Shown in pieces: positions 24,793 to 32,740 of a stretch of 37,174 bases of DNA (positions are counted from its first letter, which is position 1; each line of letters begins with the position of its first letter). Both the position numbers and the translations under genes were made by a program. Source of the stretch: Ruminococcus sp. UBA1394 (GTDB taxonomy: Bacteria > Bacillota > Clostridia > Oscillospirales > Ruminococcaceae); contig DBQM01000048.1 in NCBI GenBank assembly GCA_002305725.1, forward strand, positions 1-37,174, in the 5' to 3' direction. A model generated the notes under the pieces. The model saw only the letters and a list, made by a program, of their open reading frames with translations, was not told where the DNA came from and did no database searches.

Positions 24793-26085
24793 ATGAGTAA
24801 CGAAAAAAGAAATTTTAAGTTTGAAACACTTCAGCTTCATGTAGGACAGGAAACACCGGATTCAGATACAGGCGCAAGAGCAGTACCGATTTACCAGACA
24901 ACATCTTATGTGTTCAGAAATTCAGAACACGCTGCCGCAAGATTCGGACTCACAGACGCAGGTAACATTTACGGCAGACTTACAAATCCTACACAGGACG
25001 TTTTTGAATCAAGAGTTGCCGCACTTGAAGGAGGTGTTGCAGGTCTTGCAACAGCCAGCGGAGCAGCGGCTATTGCCTACGCTATTCAGAACATAGCAAG
25101 AAACGGCGACCATATCGTTGCTTCAGAAACGATTTACGGCGGTACATATAATCTGCTCGCCCACACACTTCCCCAGTACGGAATAACAACAACTTTCGTT
25201 GACCCGGACGTTGAGGGCAGCTTTGAGACTGCTATTCAGGAAAACACAAAAGCAGTATTTATTGAAACTCTGGGCAATCCTAATTCAAATATTATCGATA
25301 TTGAAAAAATCGCTGATATCGCTCACAAGCACAAGATTCCGCTTATTGTTGACAGCACTTTTGCAACACCATATCTCGTTCGTCCGATTGAATACGGCGC
25401 AGATATTGTTGTTCACTCAGCTACAAAGTTCATCGGCGGACACGGTTCTTCCCTTGGCGGCGTTATCGTAGACAGCGGTAAATTTGACTGGAAAGCAAGC
25501 GGCAAGTTCCCGACTATCACAGAGCCAGACCCGGGCTACCATGGTATCAGCTTTGCAGATGCAGCTGGACCGGCGGCATTCGTAACAAGGATTCGTGCCG
25601 TTCTTCTGAGAGATACCGGTGCGACAATTTCACCGTTCAATGCGTTCATTCTTCTCCAGGGACTTGAAACACTTTCCCTCAGAGTTGAACGTCATGTTGA
25701 GAATGCTCTTAAAGTTGTTGACTTCCTTAAAAATCACCCGAAGGTTGAACACGTTAATCATCCGTCACTTCCGGAAAACGGCTATAAGGAGCTTTATGAC
25801 AAGTACTTCCCTAACGGCGGAGGCTCTATTTTCACCTTTGAGGTTAAGGGCGGCGAGGCTGAGGCTAAGAAGTTCATTGACAGCCTTGAACTGTTCTCAC
25901 TCCTTGCAAACGTTGCAGACGCTAAATCACTGGTAATTCACCCTGCATCAACAACTCATTCACAGCTTAGTGAACAGGAACTTCTGAAACAGGGTATCAA
26001 GCCTAATACAATCAGACTTTCAATCGGTACAGAGCATATTGACGACATTATTTATGACCTTGAACAGGCATTTGACAAAATCTGA
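24793..26085 (+). CDS. O-acetylhomoserine sulfhydrylase
   Basis: PLP enzyme that makes homocysteine from O-acetylhomoserine and sulfide (MetY-type), often also active on O-acetylserine. The length of 430 aa and the start FETLQLHVGQETPD are typical of this branch of the Cys/Met metabolism PLP family. The PLP Lys is Lys212 in HSATKFIGGHG. The C-terminal region has the usual FTFEVKGG and IRLSIGTEHIDDI. ATG 24793 follows ACGGAGG. It is 18 bases upstream of cysK, so the two form a sulfur-assimilation operon. Confidence 0.92.
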   Translation: MSNEKRNFKFETLQLHVGQETPDSDTGARAVPIYQTTSYVFRNSEHAAARFGLTDAGNIYGRLTNPTQDVFESRVAALEGGVAGLATASGAAAIAYAIQNIARNGDHIVASETIYGGTYNLLAHTLPQYGITTTFVDPDVEGSFETAIQENTKAVFIETLGNPNSNIIDIEKIADIAHKHKIPLIVDSTFATPYLVRPIEYGADIVVHSATKFIGGHGSSLGGVIVDSGKFDWKASGKFPTITEPDPGYHGISFADAAGPAAFVTRIRAVLLRDTGATISPFNAFILLQGLETLSLRVERHVENALKVVDFLKNHPKVEHVNHPSLPENGYKELYDKYFPNGGGSIFTFEVKGGEAEAKKFIDSLELFSLLANVADAKSLVIHPASTTHSQLSEQELLKQGIKPNTIRLSIGTEHIDDIIYDLEQAFDKI

Positions 26086-26103
26086 TAAAGGAGATAATTT
26101 ATT

Positions 26104-27036
26104 ATGGCAAAGGTATTTGACAGCGTAACAGAGCTTATCGGCGGTACACCTCTTCTGAAATTCGGTAATTATTCCGAATCAGAAAAGCTTGAGGCAAATG
26201 TTATAGGAAAACTGGAATTTTTCAATCCTGCCGGCAGCGTCAAGGACAGGGTAGCAAAGAAAATGATTGAGGACGCTGAAAAGTCCGGGCTTTTAAAACC
26301 GGGCGCAACAATTATTGAGCCTACAAGCGGCAACACAGGTATCGGTCTTGCAGCTGTTGCGGCATCAAAGGGTTACAGAGCAATAATGACCATGCCGGAA
26401 ACAATGAGTATTGAAAGAAGAAAGCTGCTGAAAGGTTACGGCGCTGAAATCGTTCTTACAGAGGGCGCAAAGGGTATGGCAGGCGCAATTGCAAGAGCCG
26501 AGGAACTGAAAAATGAAATTGACGGTGCTGTTATACTGGGACAGTTTGTAAACCCGTCCAACCCGCAGGCACATTTTGAAACAACAGGTCCTGAGATATG
26601 GAACGATACTGAGGGAAATGTTGATATATTTGTAGCAGGCGTCGGCACAGGCGGTACACTCAGCGGTGCAGGCAAATACCTCAAGTCAAAGAAAGCAGAC
26701 GTTAAGGTCGTTGCAGTTGAGCCGGAAAGCTCTCCTGTATTGTCAGGCGGCAGCGCAGGTCCTCACAAAATTCAGGGTATAGGCGCAGGCTTTGTTCCGG
26801 AGATACTTGATACTGAAATTTATGATGAAGTAATCAAGGTGCCGAACGAGTCAGCTTTTGAAACAGGCAAAAAGGTGGCAAAAACTGAGGGAATACTTAT
26901 CGGTATTTCCGGCGGTGCGGCTGTATGGGCGGCAACACAGCTTGCAAAGCGTCCGGAAAACAAGGGCAAGAACATTGTTGTAATTCTTCCGGATACCGGT
27001 GAAAGATATCTTTCTACTGCTTTATTTGAAGATTGA
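26104..27036 (+). CDS. cysK: Cysteine synthase A
   Basis: PLP-dependent O-acetylserine sulfhydrylase making cysteine from O-acetylserine and sulfide. The PLP Lys47 lies in NPAGSVKDR; the substrate loop EPTSGNTGIGLA, the phosphate-binding GVGTGGTLSG and the C-terminal SGGAA and LPDTGERYLST are intact. The length of 310 aa is standard. RBS AAGGAGA precedes ATG 26104. Cotranscribed with the sulfhydrylase gene; a bidirectional terminator follows. Confidence 0.95.
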   Translation: MAKVFDSVTELIGGTPLLKFGNYSESEKLEANVIGKLEFFNPAGSVKDRVAKKMIEDAEKSGLLKPGATIIEPTSGNTGIGLAAVAASKGYRAIMTMPETMSIERRKLLKGYGAEIVLTEGAKGMAGAIARAEELKNEIDGAVILGQFVNPSNPQAHFETTGPEIWNDTEGNVDIFVAGVGTGGTLSGAGKYLKSKKADVKVVAVEPESSPVLSGGSAGPHKIQGIGAGFVPEILDTEIYDEVIKVPNESAFETGKKVAKTEGILIGISGGAAVWAATQLAKRPENKGKNIVVILPDTGERYLSTALFED

Positions 27037-27050
27037 TTCATAATAAAAAT

Positions 27051-27089
27051 AAAAGACAGTCTGCATAACATAAATGCAGACTGCCTTTT
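27051..27089. terminator. Bidirectional terminator between cysK and the SDR gene
   Basis: AAAAGACAGTCTGCAT pairs with ATGCAGACTGCCTTTT over 16 positions with one mismatch. A runs on the left and T runs on the right let it serve both converging genes. Confidence 0.88.
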
Positions 27090-27108
27090 ATATATATAAG
27101 ATACTGTA

Positions 27109-27912
27109 TTACCATGTACGTGAATTCATCTGTCTGAACTGAGCAACAGTCGGAACATGAGAATTAAGTCCGCCGTCAACATTTACGACCTGACCTGTTA
27201 CATAACAGCTTTCATCAGATGCAAGGTAAACGCACATATGACCGATATCCTCCGGACAGCCGTAACGGTTTACCATGATGTTGCTTGTGAAAATATCCTT
27301 TACTGCCTGCGGTACATGAGCCTCGTTCTGCGGTGTGACGATAAGACCCGGTCTTACACAGTTGCAGCGTACATTCTGCTTGCCGTACTGCAGTGCTGTT
27401 GACTGGGTAAGCAGATCAACGCCGGCTTTGGCACAGGCATAAGCTGTTGAGCTGATGTCACCGCTGCATGATGCCATAGAACCGATGTTTATGATGGAAC
27501 CGCCGTTTTCGTTCTGTGTCATGTAAGGGAGTACGCATTTTGTAGCGTAGAAAGTACCACGCAGGTCGCTCTGGAAAATGCTGTCCCACATTTCAAGAGT
27601 CAGCTCGTCCACACGGCCGTCTTTTAAAGCAACGTTTGCGGCATTATTGACCAGAATGTCAATTTTGCCGTATTTTTCAGCTGTGTCTGCAAAAAGCTTT
27701 TCAATGCTTTCTGTAACAGTAATATCCATAAAGTGATAGGACGCCTCGCCGCCGTCTTTTTTGATTTCGTCAACAACAGCCTGTCCCTTTTCTTCACGGC
27801 GTCCGCATATTACAACTTTTGCGCCCTCAGCTGCAAATAACTTAGCAATACCGATACCAATTCCGCTGGTTGAACCAGTAACGATTGCAACTTTTCCTTT
27901 TAATCTGTCCAT
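27109..27912 (-). CDS. Short-chain dehydrogenase/reductase, FabG-like
   Basis: Classical SDR of 267 aa, NAD(P)-dependent. The cofactor motif VTGSTSGIG is at about 11-19, NNAA replaces the common NNAG, the active Ser is in GSMAS, and the catalytic Tyr and Lys are in YACAK near residues 158-162. The C-terminus DGGLNSH is of the usual FabG/glucose dehydrogenase/7-alpha-hydroxysteroid dehydrogenase form. A gut organism may use it on steroids or sugars, but the substrate is not shown by sequence. ATG 27912 follows AGGAGG, and the promoter is a consensus one. It is not clearly linked to any neighbour. Confidence 0.88.
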   Translation of the reverse strand: MDRLKGKVAIVTGSTSGIGIGIAKLFAAEGAKVVICGRREEKGQAVVDEIKKDGGEASYHFMDITVTESIEKLFADTAEKYGKIDILVNNAANVALKDGRVDELTLEMWDSIFQSDLRGTFYATKCVLPYMTQNENGGSIINIGSMASCSGDISSTAYACAKAGVDLLTQSTALQYGKQNVRCNCVRPGLIVTPQNEAHVPQAVKDIFTSNIMVNRYGCPEDIGHMCVYLASDESCYVTGQVVNVDGGLNSHVPTVAQFRQMNSRTW

Positions 27913-27951
27913 AATAGAAACCTCCTGATATGTTATAAAAGTTCTGACATT

Positions 27952-27980
27952 ATTATAAATCTTTCACAGCAATATGTCAA
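27952..27980 (-). promoter_or_regulatory. Sigma-A promoter of the FabG-like gene
   Basis: On the minus strand, TTGACA (27980-27975) and TATAAT (27957-27952) are both perfect and 17 bases apart, 40 bases upstream of the start. Confidence 0.9.
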
Positions 27981-28050
27981 GACACTTTCCACATATTTCT
28001 ATTAATTTAGCAATTTTAAATAAATCGTTCACTTAAAAAAATTTAAAAAA

Positions 28051-28064
28051 GATATTGTAATATC
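28051..28064. promoter_or_regulatory. Palindrome at the nfeD promoter
   Basis: GATATT-GT-AATATC is a perfect inverted repeat that contains the -35 hexamer of the nfeD promoter. A repressor bound here would block transcription. It is short and AT-rich, so chance is possible. Confidence 0.3.
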
Positions 28065-28083
28065 TTCGCAGTTGTGATAAAAT
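28055..28083 (+). promoter_or_regulatory. Promoter of the nfeD-SPFH operon
   Basis: TTGTAA (28055-28060) and TAAAAT (28078-28083) are 17 bases apart, with TGA before the -10 as an extended element. Confidence 0.65.
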
Positions 28084-28127
28084 AAAAGTAACCGCAGTTG
28101 ACGGAATATTGGGAAAGGAGAAACAAT

Positions 28128-28577
28128 ATGTTCGGACACCTTATTCTCTGGGGAGTTGTTTTTGCAGTAATGGTTATTGCTGAGCTTGCCTCAATGCAGC
28201 TTGTATCCATCTGGTTTGCAGCAGGTGCGCTTGCGTCATTTATTGTGGCACTTTGCGGCTTGGGAATGGGTATGCAGATGTTTGTTTTTGTTGTGGTGTC
28301 GGTAATACTGCTTACTGCCACAAGACCTCTGCTGAAAAAATTCAGAGTCGGAAAAACTCAGCCGACCAACATTGATCTTGATATCGGCAAAACAGCTGTT
28401 GTTATTGAAACTGTCAACAATTCAGCTGATGCAGGACGTGCAAGGTTAAACGGCGTTGACTGGAAAGCAGTTTCTTCAGACGGCTCGGTTATTCCGGAGG
28501 GAAGTATTGTAAAAATTGATGATATTAAGGGTACAAAGCTTTTTGTAACTCTTACAAAAGAAACCATTAACAATTAA
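28128..28577 (+). CDS. NfeD-family membrane protein
   Basis: A 149-aa protein with two to three membrane helices (about 5-70) and a C-terminal OB-fold domain (about 90-145, ARLNGVDWKAVSSDG). This is the short NfeD type without the ClpP-like protease domain. NfeD partners SPFH proteins in membrane microdomains. I set the start at ATG 28128 after AAAGGAG; the frame extends upstream but without a ribosome site. The SPFH gene begins 13 bases after its stop. Confidence 0.88.
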   Translation: MFGHLILWGVVFAVMVIAELASMQLVSIWFAAGALASFIVALCGLGMGMQMFVFVVVSVILLTATRPLLKKFRVGKTQPTNIDLDIGKTAVVIETVNNSADAGRARLNGVDWKAVSSDGSVIPEGSIVKIDDIKGTKLFVTLTKETINN

Positions 28578-28590
28578 CAGGAGGGTTATT

Positions 28591-29568
28591 ATGCCTTATA
28601 TTATTTTTGGAATTGTAATATTTATTATTATTGTACTTATCACAAGAATCAAAATTGTTCCTCAGGCTCAGGTCTATATTGTTGAAAGACTGGGTACATT
28701 TTATGCAGAGTGGTCAACAGGTCCGCATTTCCTTGTTCCTTTCCTTGACAGAATCGCAAAGAAAGTTTCCATAAAGGATCAGATCGTTGATTTCAAACCG
28801 CAGCAGGTTATCACAAAGGATAACGTTTCAATGCAGATAGATACAGTAGTATTTTTCCAGGTAACAGACGCCAAGCAGTATGCTTACGGCGTTGAGCGTC
28901 CTATTTCCGCAATTGAAAACCTTACTGCAACAACACTCCGTAACATTATCGGTGACATGGTCCTTGACGAAACTCTTACATCAAGAGACAGAATCAACAA
29001 GCAGATTACAGCAATCCTTGACGAAGCTACAGACCGCTGGGGTATCAAGGTAAGCCGTGTTGAGCTTAAAAATATTATTCCGCCGAGAGAAATCCAGGAT
29101 TCCATGGAAAAGCAGATGAAGGCTGAACGTGAAAGCCGTGAAAAGATCCTGCTTGCAGAGGGTGAAAAGAAGTCCAAGATCCTTGTGGCACAGGGTGAAA
29201 AGGAATCACAGATTCTTCGTGCAGAGGCTGCAAAGGAAACTGAAATTCTTAAAGCACAGGCTGAAAAAGAGGCAATGCTCCTTCGTGCTGACGCTGTAAA
29301 GCAGAAGAAAATTCTCGAATCTGAGGGTACTGCACTGGCTATAAAGAACGTTCAAAGTGCAAAAGCTGAGTCTCTTGAAAGACTGAATCAGGCTAATCCG
29401 ACAGATACAGTGCTTAAATACAAGGCTATTGAGGCGTTCCCGGATGTTGCCAATGGAAAGGCTACAAAGATTATTATTCCAAGCGAAATTCAGGGAATTG
29501 CAGGTCTTGCTGCCGGACTGCAGGGCGTTGTAACTGATAAAAATCCGGAGCAGAAGCCAGAAAACTGA
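28591..29568 (+). CDS. SPFH/band 7 family protein (stomatin/paraslipin-like)
   Basis: A 325-aa membrane-associated scaffold protein. One N-terminal membrane helix (about 2-22) is followed by the SPFH domain (VPQAQVYIVERLG through ENLTATTLRNIIGDM). A long charged coiled-coil of about 190-255 then follows with repeated AxxEKE units, and a Gly/Ala-rich tail (IQGIAGLAAGLQG). The layout matches QmcA/YbbK paraslipins, which form rings or microdomains in the membrane. It follows nfeD, its usual partner, in the same operon. RBS AGGAGG. A terminator hairpin follows. Confidence 0.93.
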   Translation: MPYIIFGIVIFIIIVLITRIKIVPQAQVYIVERLGTFYAEWSTGPHFLVPFLDRIAKKVSIKDQIVDFKPQQVITKDNVSMQIDTVVFFQVTDAKQYAYGVERPISAIENLTATTLRNIIGDMVLDETLTSRDRINKQITAILDEATDRWGIKVSRVELKNIIPPREIQDSMEKQMKAERESREKILLAEGEKKSKILVAQGEKESQILRAEAAKETEILKAQAEKEAMLLRADAVKQKKILESEGTALAIKNVQSAKAESLERLNQANPTDTVLKYKAIEAFPDVANGKATKIIIPSEIQGIAGLAAGLQGVVTDKNPEQKPEN

Positions 29569-29597
29569 TTTTCTGTAATACTAACTTAATAATTTTG

Positions 29598-29623
29598 AGG
29601 AGTGGCAAATGTCACTCCTTTTT
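29598..29623 (+). terminator. Rho-independent terminator after the SPFH gene
   Basis: AGGAGTG pairs with CACTCCT, extended by a G-T and a C-G pair toward the loop, and is followed by five T residues. Confidence 0.85.
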
Positions 29624-29899
29624 GTTTGTTTCTATATGGATTTTTGTCTAAAATGAGAAAATTTTGTAACGGTATTGCAAGGGTAGATTTTATGTTGTAT
29701 AATGTTAATATAGTTGAATGTTATAGTCAATTTGACGTTTTGGGCAGAATTATTTATGTAAAAGTCATTATTTTTTCGTTAAAATGCATATTTTACGGAT
29801 TGATTTTTGTCAGAAACGCCAAATCAGAAATAAAATAAAACAATTAACTATGTGTAGACAAAAGAAACAAAACAAAATCTGAAAACAGGAGCTGACAAA
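29624..29899 (+). other. Non-coding AT-rich leader region before the MBOAT operon
   Basis: No convincing gene lies here. A 78-codon frame that starts inside the terminator hairpin has no ribosome site and no recognisable product. The stretch holds the promoter at 29675-29703 and a leader of about 190 bases rich in A and T. I see no riboswitch motif in it. Confidence 0.6.
29675..29703 (+). promoter_or_regulatory. Probable promoter of the MBOAT-FkbH-ACP operon
   Basis: TTGCAA (29675-29680) and TATAAT (29698-29703) are 17 bases apart. The start codon of the first gene is about 190 bases downstream. Confidence 0.65.
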
Positions 29900-31303
29900 A
29901 TGGTTTTTTCAAGCCTATTCTTTCTCTATTTCTTTCTGCCGCTTTGCGTGATTTGTTATGCGGCAACAAAGAAAATGCACTACCGCAATATGGTGCTGCT
30001 TATTTTTTCCCTTGCCTTTTACGCCTGGGGAGAACCTCTCTGCGTTTTTCTGCTGATTATCAGTGCGGCGGTAAATTTTATGCTTGGACTGGTTATTGAC
30101 AGATACAAGGGGAAAACCGGTTCAAAAATTGCGGTGACTTCAGCGGTGATATTTGACATTGCAATACTTGGTGTATTCAAATACAGCGGATTCATAGTGG
30201 AAAATATAAACGCCATAACCGGACTGGATATTGCAGTACCGCAAATCAGACTTCCAATCGGCATAAGCTTTTTCACTTTCCAGATGATTTCATACATAAT
30301 CGACTGCCACTGGGAGAAGGTTGAAGTTCAGAAAAGCTATCCTAAATTTCTGATGTACGTTTCACTTTTTCCGCAGCTGGTTGCCGGACCAATTGTGCGT
30401 TACAGCACTATTGAAAGCGACATAAGCTCCAGAAAAACCACTACCGACGACCTTTACTGCGGCATTTCAAGGCTTGCCGTGGGACTGGGCAAAAAGGTTA
30501 TAATCGCAAACAATCTCAGTACTGTTGTGACTTCACTTTTCGACGGTGAACTGAGCAACATTTCTGTTGTGGGAACATGGCTGGGTGCGGCGCTTTACGC
30601 TTTGCAGATTTATTTTGATTTTTCGGGTTACTCTGACATGGCTATCGGTCTTGGCAGGATTTTCGGATTCCACTTTGACGAAAACTTCAATTACCCATTT
30701 ATCTGCAAGGACGTTTCCGAGTTCTGGCAGAGATGGCACATTTCTTTAAGCACATTTTTCCGTGACTATCTGCTTTACGTTCCGATTTTCGGAAAACGCA
30801 GAAAATACGGCGGACTGTTCCTTGTGTGGTTCTGCACAGGTCTGTGGCACGGTGCAAGCTGGAACTTTGTAATATGGGGACTTTATTTCGGACTCTTTAT
30901 TTTCATTGAGCAGAAAATCGGAAAAAAGAAAATGAAAAAGATACCGATAGTTTTAAGACACATATATAATAAAATTGTAATAATAATCGGATTCGGTATA
31001 TTCTATTTTGAGGATATCGGCAGACTTGGAGAGTTTTTCAAAAATCTTGTCGGACTAAACGGCAACGGATTTATTGACGAGTTTACAAAGCTTTCCTTTA
31101 CAAATAATGTCTACCTCATTCTTGCGGCTCTTGTCTGCTCATTCCCTGTTGCAAAGCTTATCGGCAATCTTGCCCGGAGGACTGCTTTTACAAATTATGC
31201 ACTTGAAGTTTCAAAAATTGCCGCAAATATGGCGCTGATACTTGTGAGCAGTATCATGCTTGTGGACGCTACAAGCAACCCGTTTTTGTATTTCAGATTT
31301 TAG
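29900..31303 (+). CDS. MBOAT O-acyltransferase, AlgI/DltB-like
   Basis: Polytopic membrane acyltransferase of 467 aa that passes an acyl group across the membrane onto a surface polymer. About eleven hydrophobic segments are visible. The start LFFLYFFLPLCVICY is typical of AlgI-like MBOAT proteins. The family signatures EFWQRWHISLSTFFRDYL (His280) and GLWHGASWNFVIWG (the proposed catalytic His317) are intact. AlgI proteins usually transfer acetyl groups with an AlgX/AlgJ partner, and such a partner follows here. However, an acyl carrier protein and an FkbH-like enzyme in the same operon point to a carrier-bound donor as in the Dlt system. RBS AGGAGCTGAC precedes ATG 29900. First gene of the operon. 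Confidence 0.92.
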   Translation: MVFSSLFFLYFFLPLCVICYAATKKMHYRNMVLLIFSLAFYAWGEPLCVFLLIISAAVNFMLGLVIDRYKGKTGSKIAVTSAVIFDIAILGVFKYSGFIVENINAITGLDIAVPQIRLPIGISFFTFQMISYIIDCHWEKVEVQKSYPKFLMYVSLFPQLVAGPIVRYSTIESDISSRKTTTDDLYCGISRLAVGLGKKVIIANNLSTVVTSLFDGELSNISVVGTWLGAALYALQIYFDFSGYSDMAIGLGRIFGFHFDENFNYPFICKDVSEFWQRWHISLSTFFRDYLLYVPIFGKRRKYGGLFLVWFCTGLWHGASWNFVIWGLYFGLFIFIEQKIGKKKMKKIPIVLRHIYNKIVIIIGFGIFYFEDIGRLGEFFKNLVGLNGNGFIDEFTKLSFTNNVYLILAALVCSFPVAKLIGNLARRTAFTNYALEVSKIAANMALILVSSIMLVDATSNPFLYFRF

Positions 31304-31318
31304 GAGGCGGCTTGAATC

Positions 31319-32728
31319 ATGGACAACAGAGAAGATTTTAACATAGATATTGACCTGCGCCGCCGCAAGAAAAAGCGTGTGAAAAAGCGCTACACAATTA
31401 AATTTATCAAAAGGCTGAATGTAATAATATGCGCTCTGATATTTGTAGTTATCGCAGTATGCATGATAGTACTGAAACGTCCGGAGGTTTCGGAAATTGA
31501 AAACCGTACTCTTGCGAAATTCCCGAAATTCTCTTTTTCGGACTACTTTTCCGGCAAATTTACAGCCGGAATCGAAACCTATTACAATGATACAGTACCC
31601 GGACGTGAAACCTTTAAGAATATAACTGCGTCAATTCGTGACAGGTTCGGACTGCAGTCGGAGGAAGTGAAGATTCATGGTACTCCTGTAAAGCAGGACA
31701 GCCGGAGTGAAGATGATACACCAAAGGAAAAGACTACTCAGCCGCCTGTGACTGAATCAAAGGTTACGGCTGTGACCGTTGCCGGTACAACTGTCCAGAC
31801 GACTGTTCAGACTGAACCGGAAGAAGACCCTCTCGACGATCCGAACATTGAGGGCGAGATCAGCAACAATATTCTTGTGTACAAAAACAGAGGAATCATG
31901 CTTTTCGGCGGCAGTTATTCAAACGGTCAGACTTATGCGGAGTATATGAACAGCTATAAGCGTGACCTGGGAATAAACGTCTACTCAATGGTCTGCCCGA
32001 CGCCTGTGTCATACTATCTGCCGACAAAGTATGAGGATATGACTGCAAGCGAAAAGGACAATATTGACAATATTAACGAATATCTTGACGGTGTTGTGCC
32101 GATTGACGCATACGGCGTTCTGATGGAACACAAGGACGAGGATATCTATCAGCGGACTGACCATCACTGGTCACAGCTTGGCGCTTATTATGCGGCGCAG
32201 GAGTTTGCAGAACAGGCGGGAGTGCCGTTTGCAAAGCTCAGCACCTATGAGAAAGTTGAAAAGGACGGCTATGTGGGTACTCTTTATGGCTATACCGGCG
32301 ATTCAGACCTGAAAAATAATCCGGAAAAGTTTACTTACTATATACCGTCAAACGATTACACAACAACATTTTACGATACTGATATGACAAACGAGCGTGA
32401 GGGAAGTCTGCTTATTAATCTTGACAATGTTGACCCTGTAAGCTGGTATCTTGTCTTTATGGGTACTGATGCTGCGGTAACTCACGTTCATACAGATTTC
32501 GGAAACGGCAGAAAGCTTGCTATAGTAAAGGACAGCTACGGAAATGCACTTGTGCCTTGTCTGACCGGTTCTTTTGAGGATATATATGTTGTTGACGCAA
32601 GATACTTTGAGGTGAATGCAATTTCACAGTTCAGTGAGTGGGGAATTACAGACCTGCTGTTTGCCATGAACACTTTCAGCGCAACGGGCAGTAACTATGA
32701 ATGTATAGAACAAATCAGAACACAGTAA
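31319..32728 (+). CDS. DHHW/AlgX-like SGNH-type extracytoplasmic protein
   Basis: A 469-aa type II membrane protein: basic N-terminus (RRRKKKRVKKR), one membrane helix (about 36-54), a Thr/Pro/Glu-rich linker (about 130-175), and an extracytoplasmic SGNH-like domain. The DHHW motif is at 281-284 (TDHHWSQLGAYYAA) and the candidate catalytic Ser406 is in KDSYGNA. These match AlgX/AlgJ proteins, which complete acyl transfer from an MBOAT partner to a polysaccharide. It would play the part that DltD plays in the Dlt system. It starts 15 bases after the MBOAT gene with RBS GGAGG. Confidence 0.86.
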   Translation: MDNREDFNIDIDLRRRKKKRVKKRYTIKFIKRLNVIICALIFVVIAVCMIVLKRPEVSEIENRTLAKFPKFSFSDYFSGKFTAGIETYYNDTVPGRETFKNITASIRDRFGLQSEEVKIHGTPVKQDSRSEDDTPKEKTTQPPVTESKVTAVTVAGTTVQTTVQTEPEEDPLDDPNIEGEISNNILVYKNRGIMLFGGSYSNGQTYAEYMNSYKRDLGINVYSMVCPTPVSYYLPTKYEDMTASEKDNIDNINEYLDGVVPIDAYGVLMEHKDEDIYQRTDHHWSQLGAYYAAQEFAEQAGVPFAKLSTYEKVEKDGYVGTLYGYTGDSDLKNNPEKFTYYIPSNDYTTTFYDTDMTNEREGSLLINLDNVDPVSWYLVFMGTDAAVTHVHTDFGNGRKLAIVKDSYGNALVPCLTGSFEDIYVVDARYFEVNAISQFSEWGITDLLFAMNTFSATGSNYECIEQIRTQ

Positions 32729-32740
32729 GGAAAAGATAGA

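Noticed and set aside
29602..29838. A 78-codon ORF in the gap before the MBOAT gene
   Set aside because: It starts inside the terminator hairpin, has no ribosome site and crosses the likely promoter; the product looks like translated AT-rich DNA.
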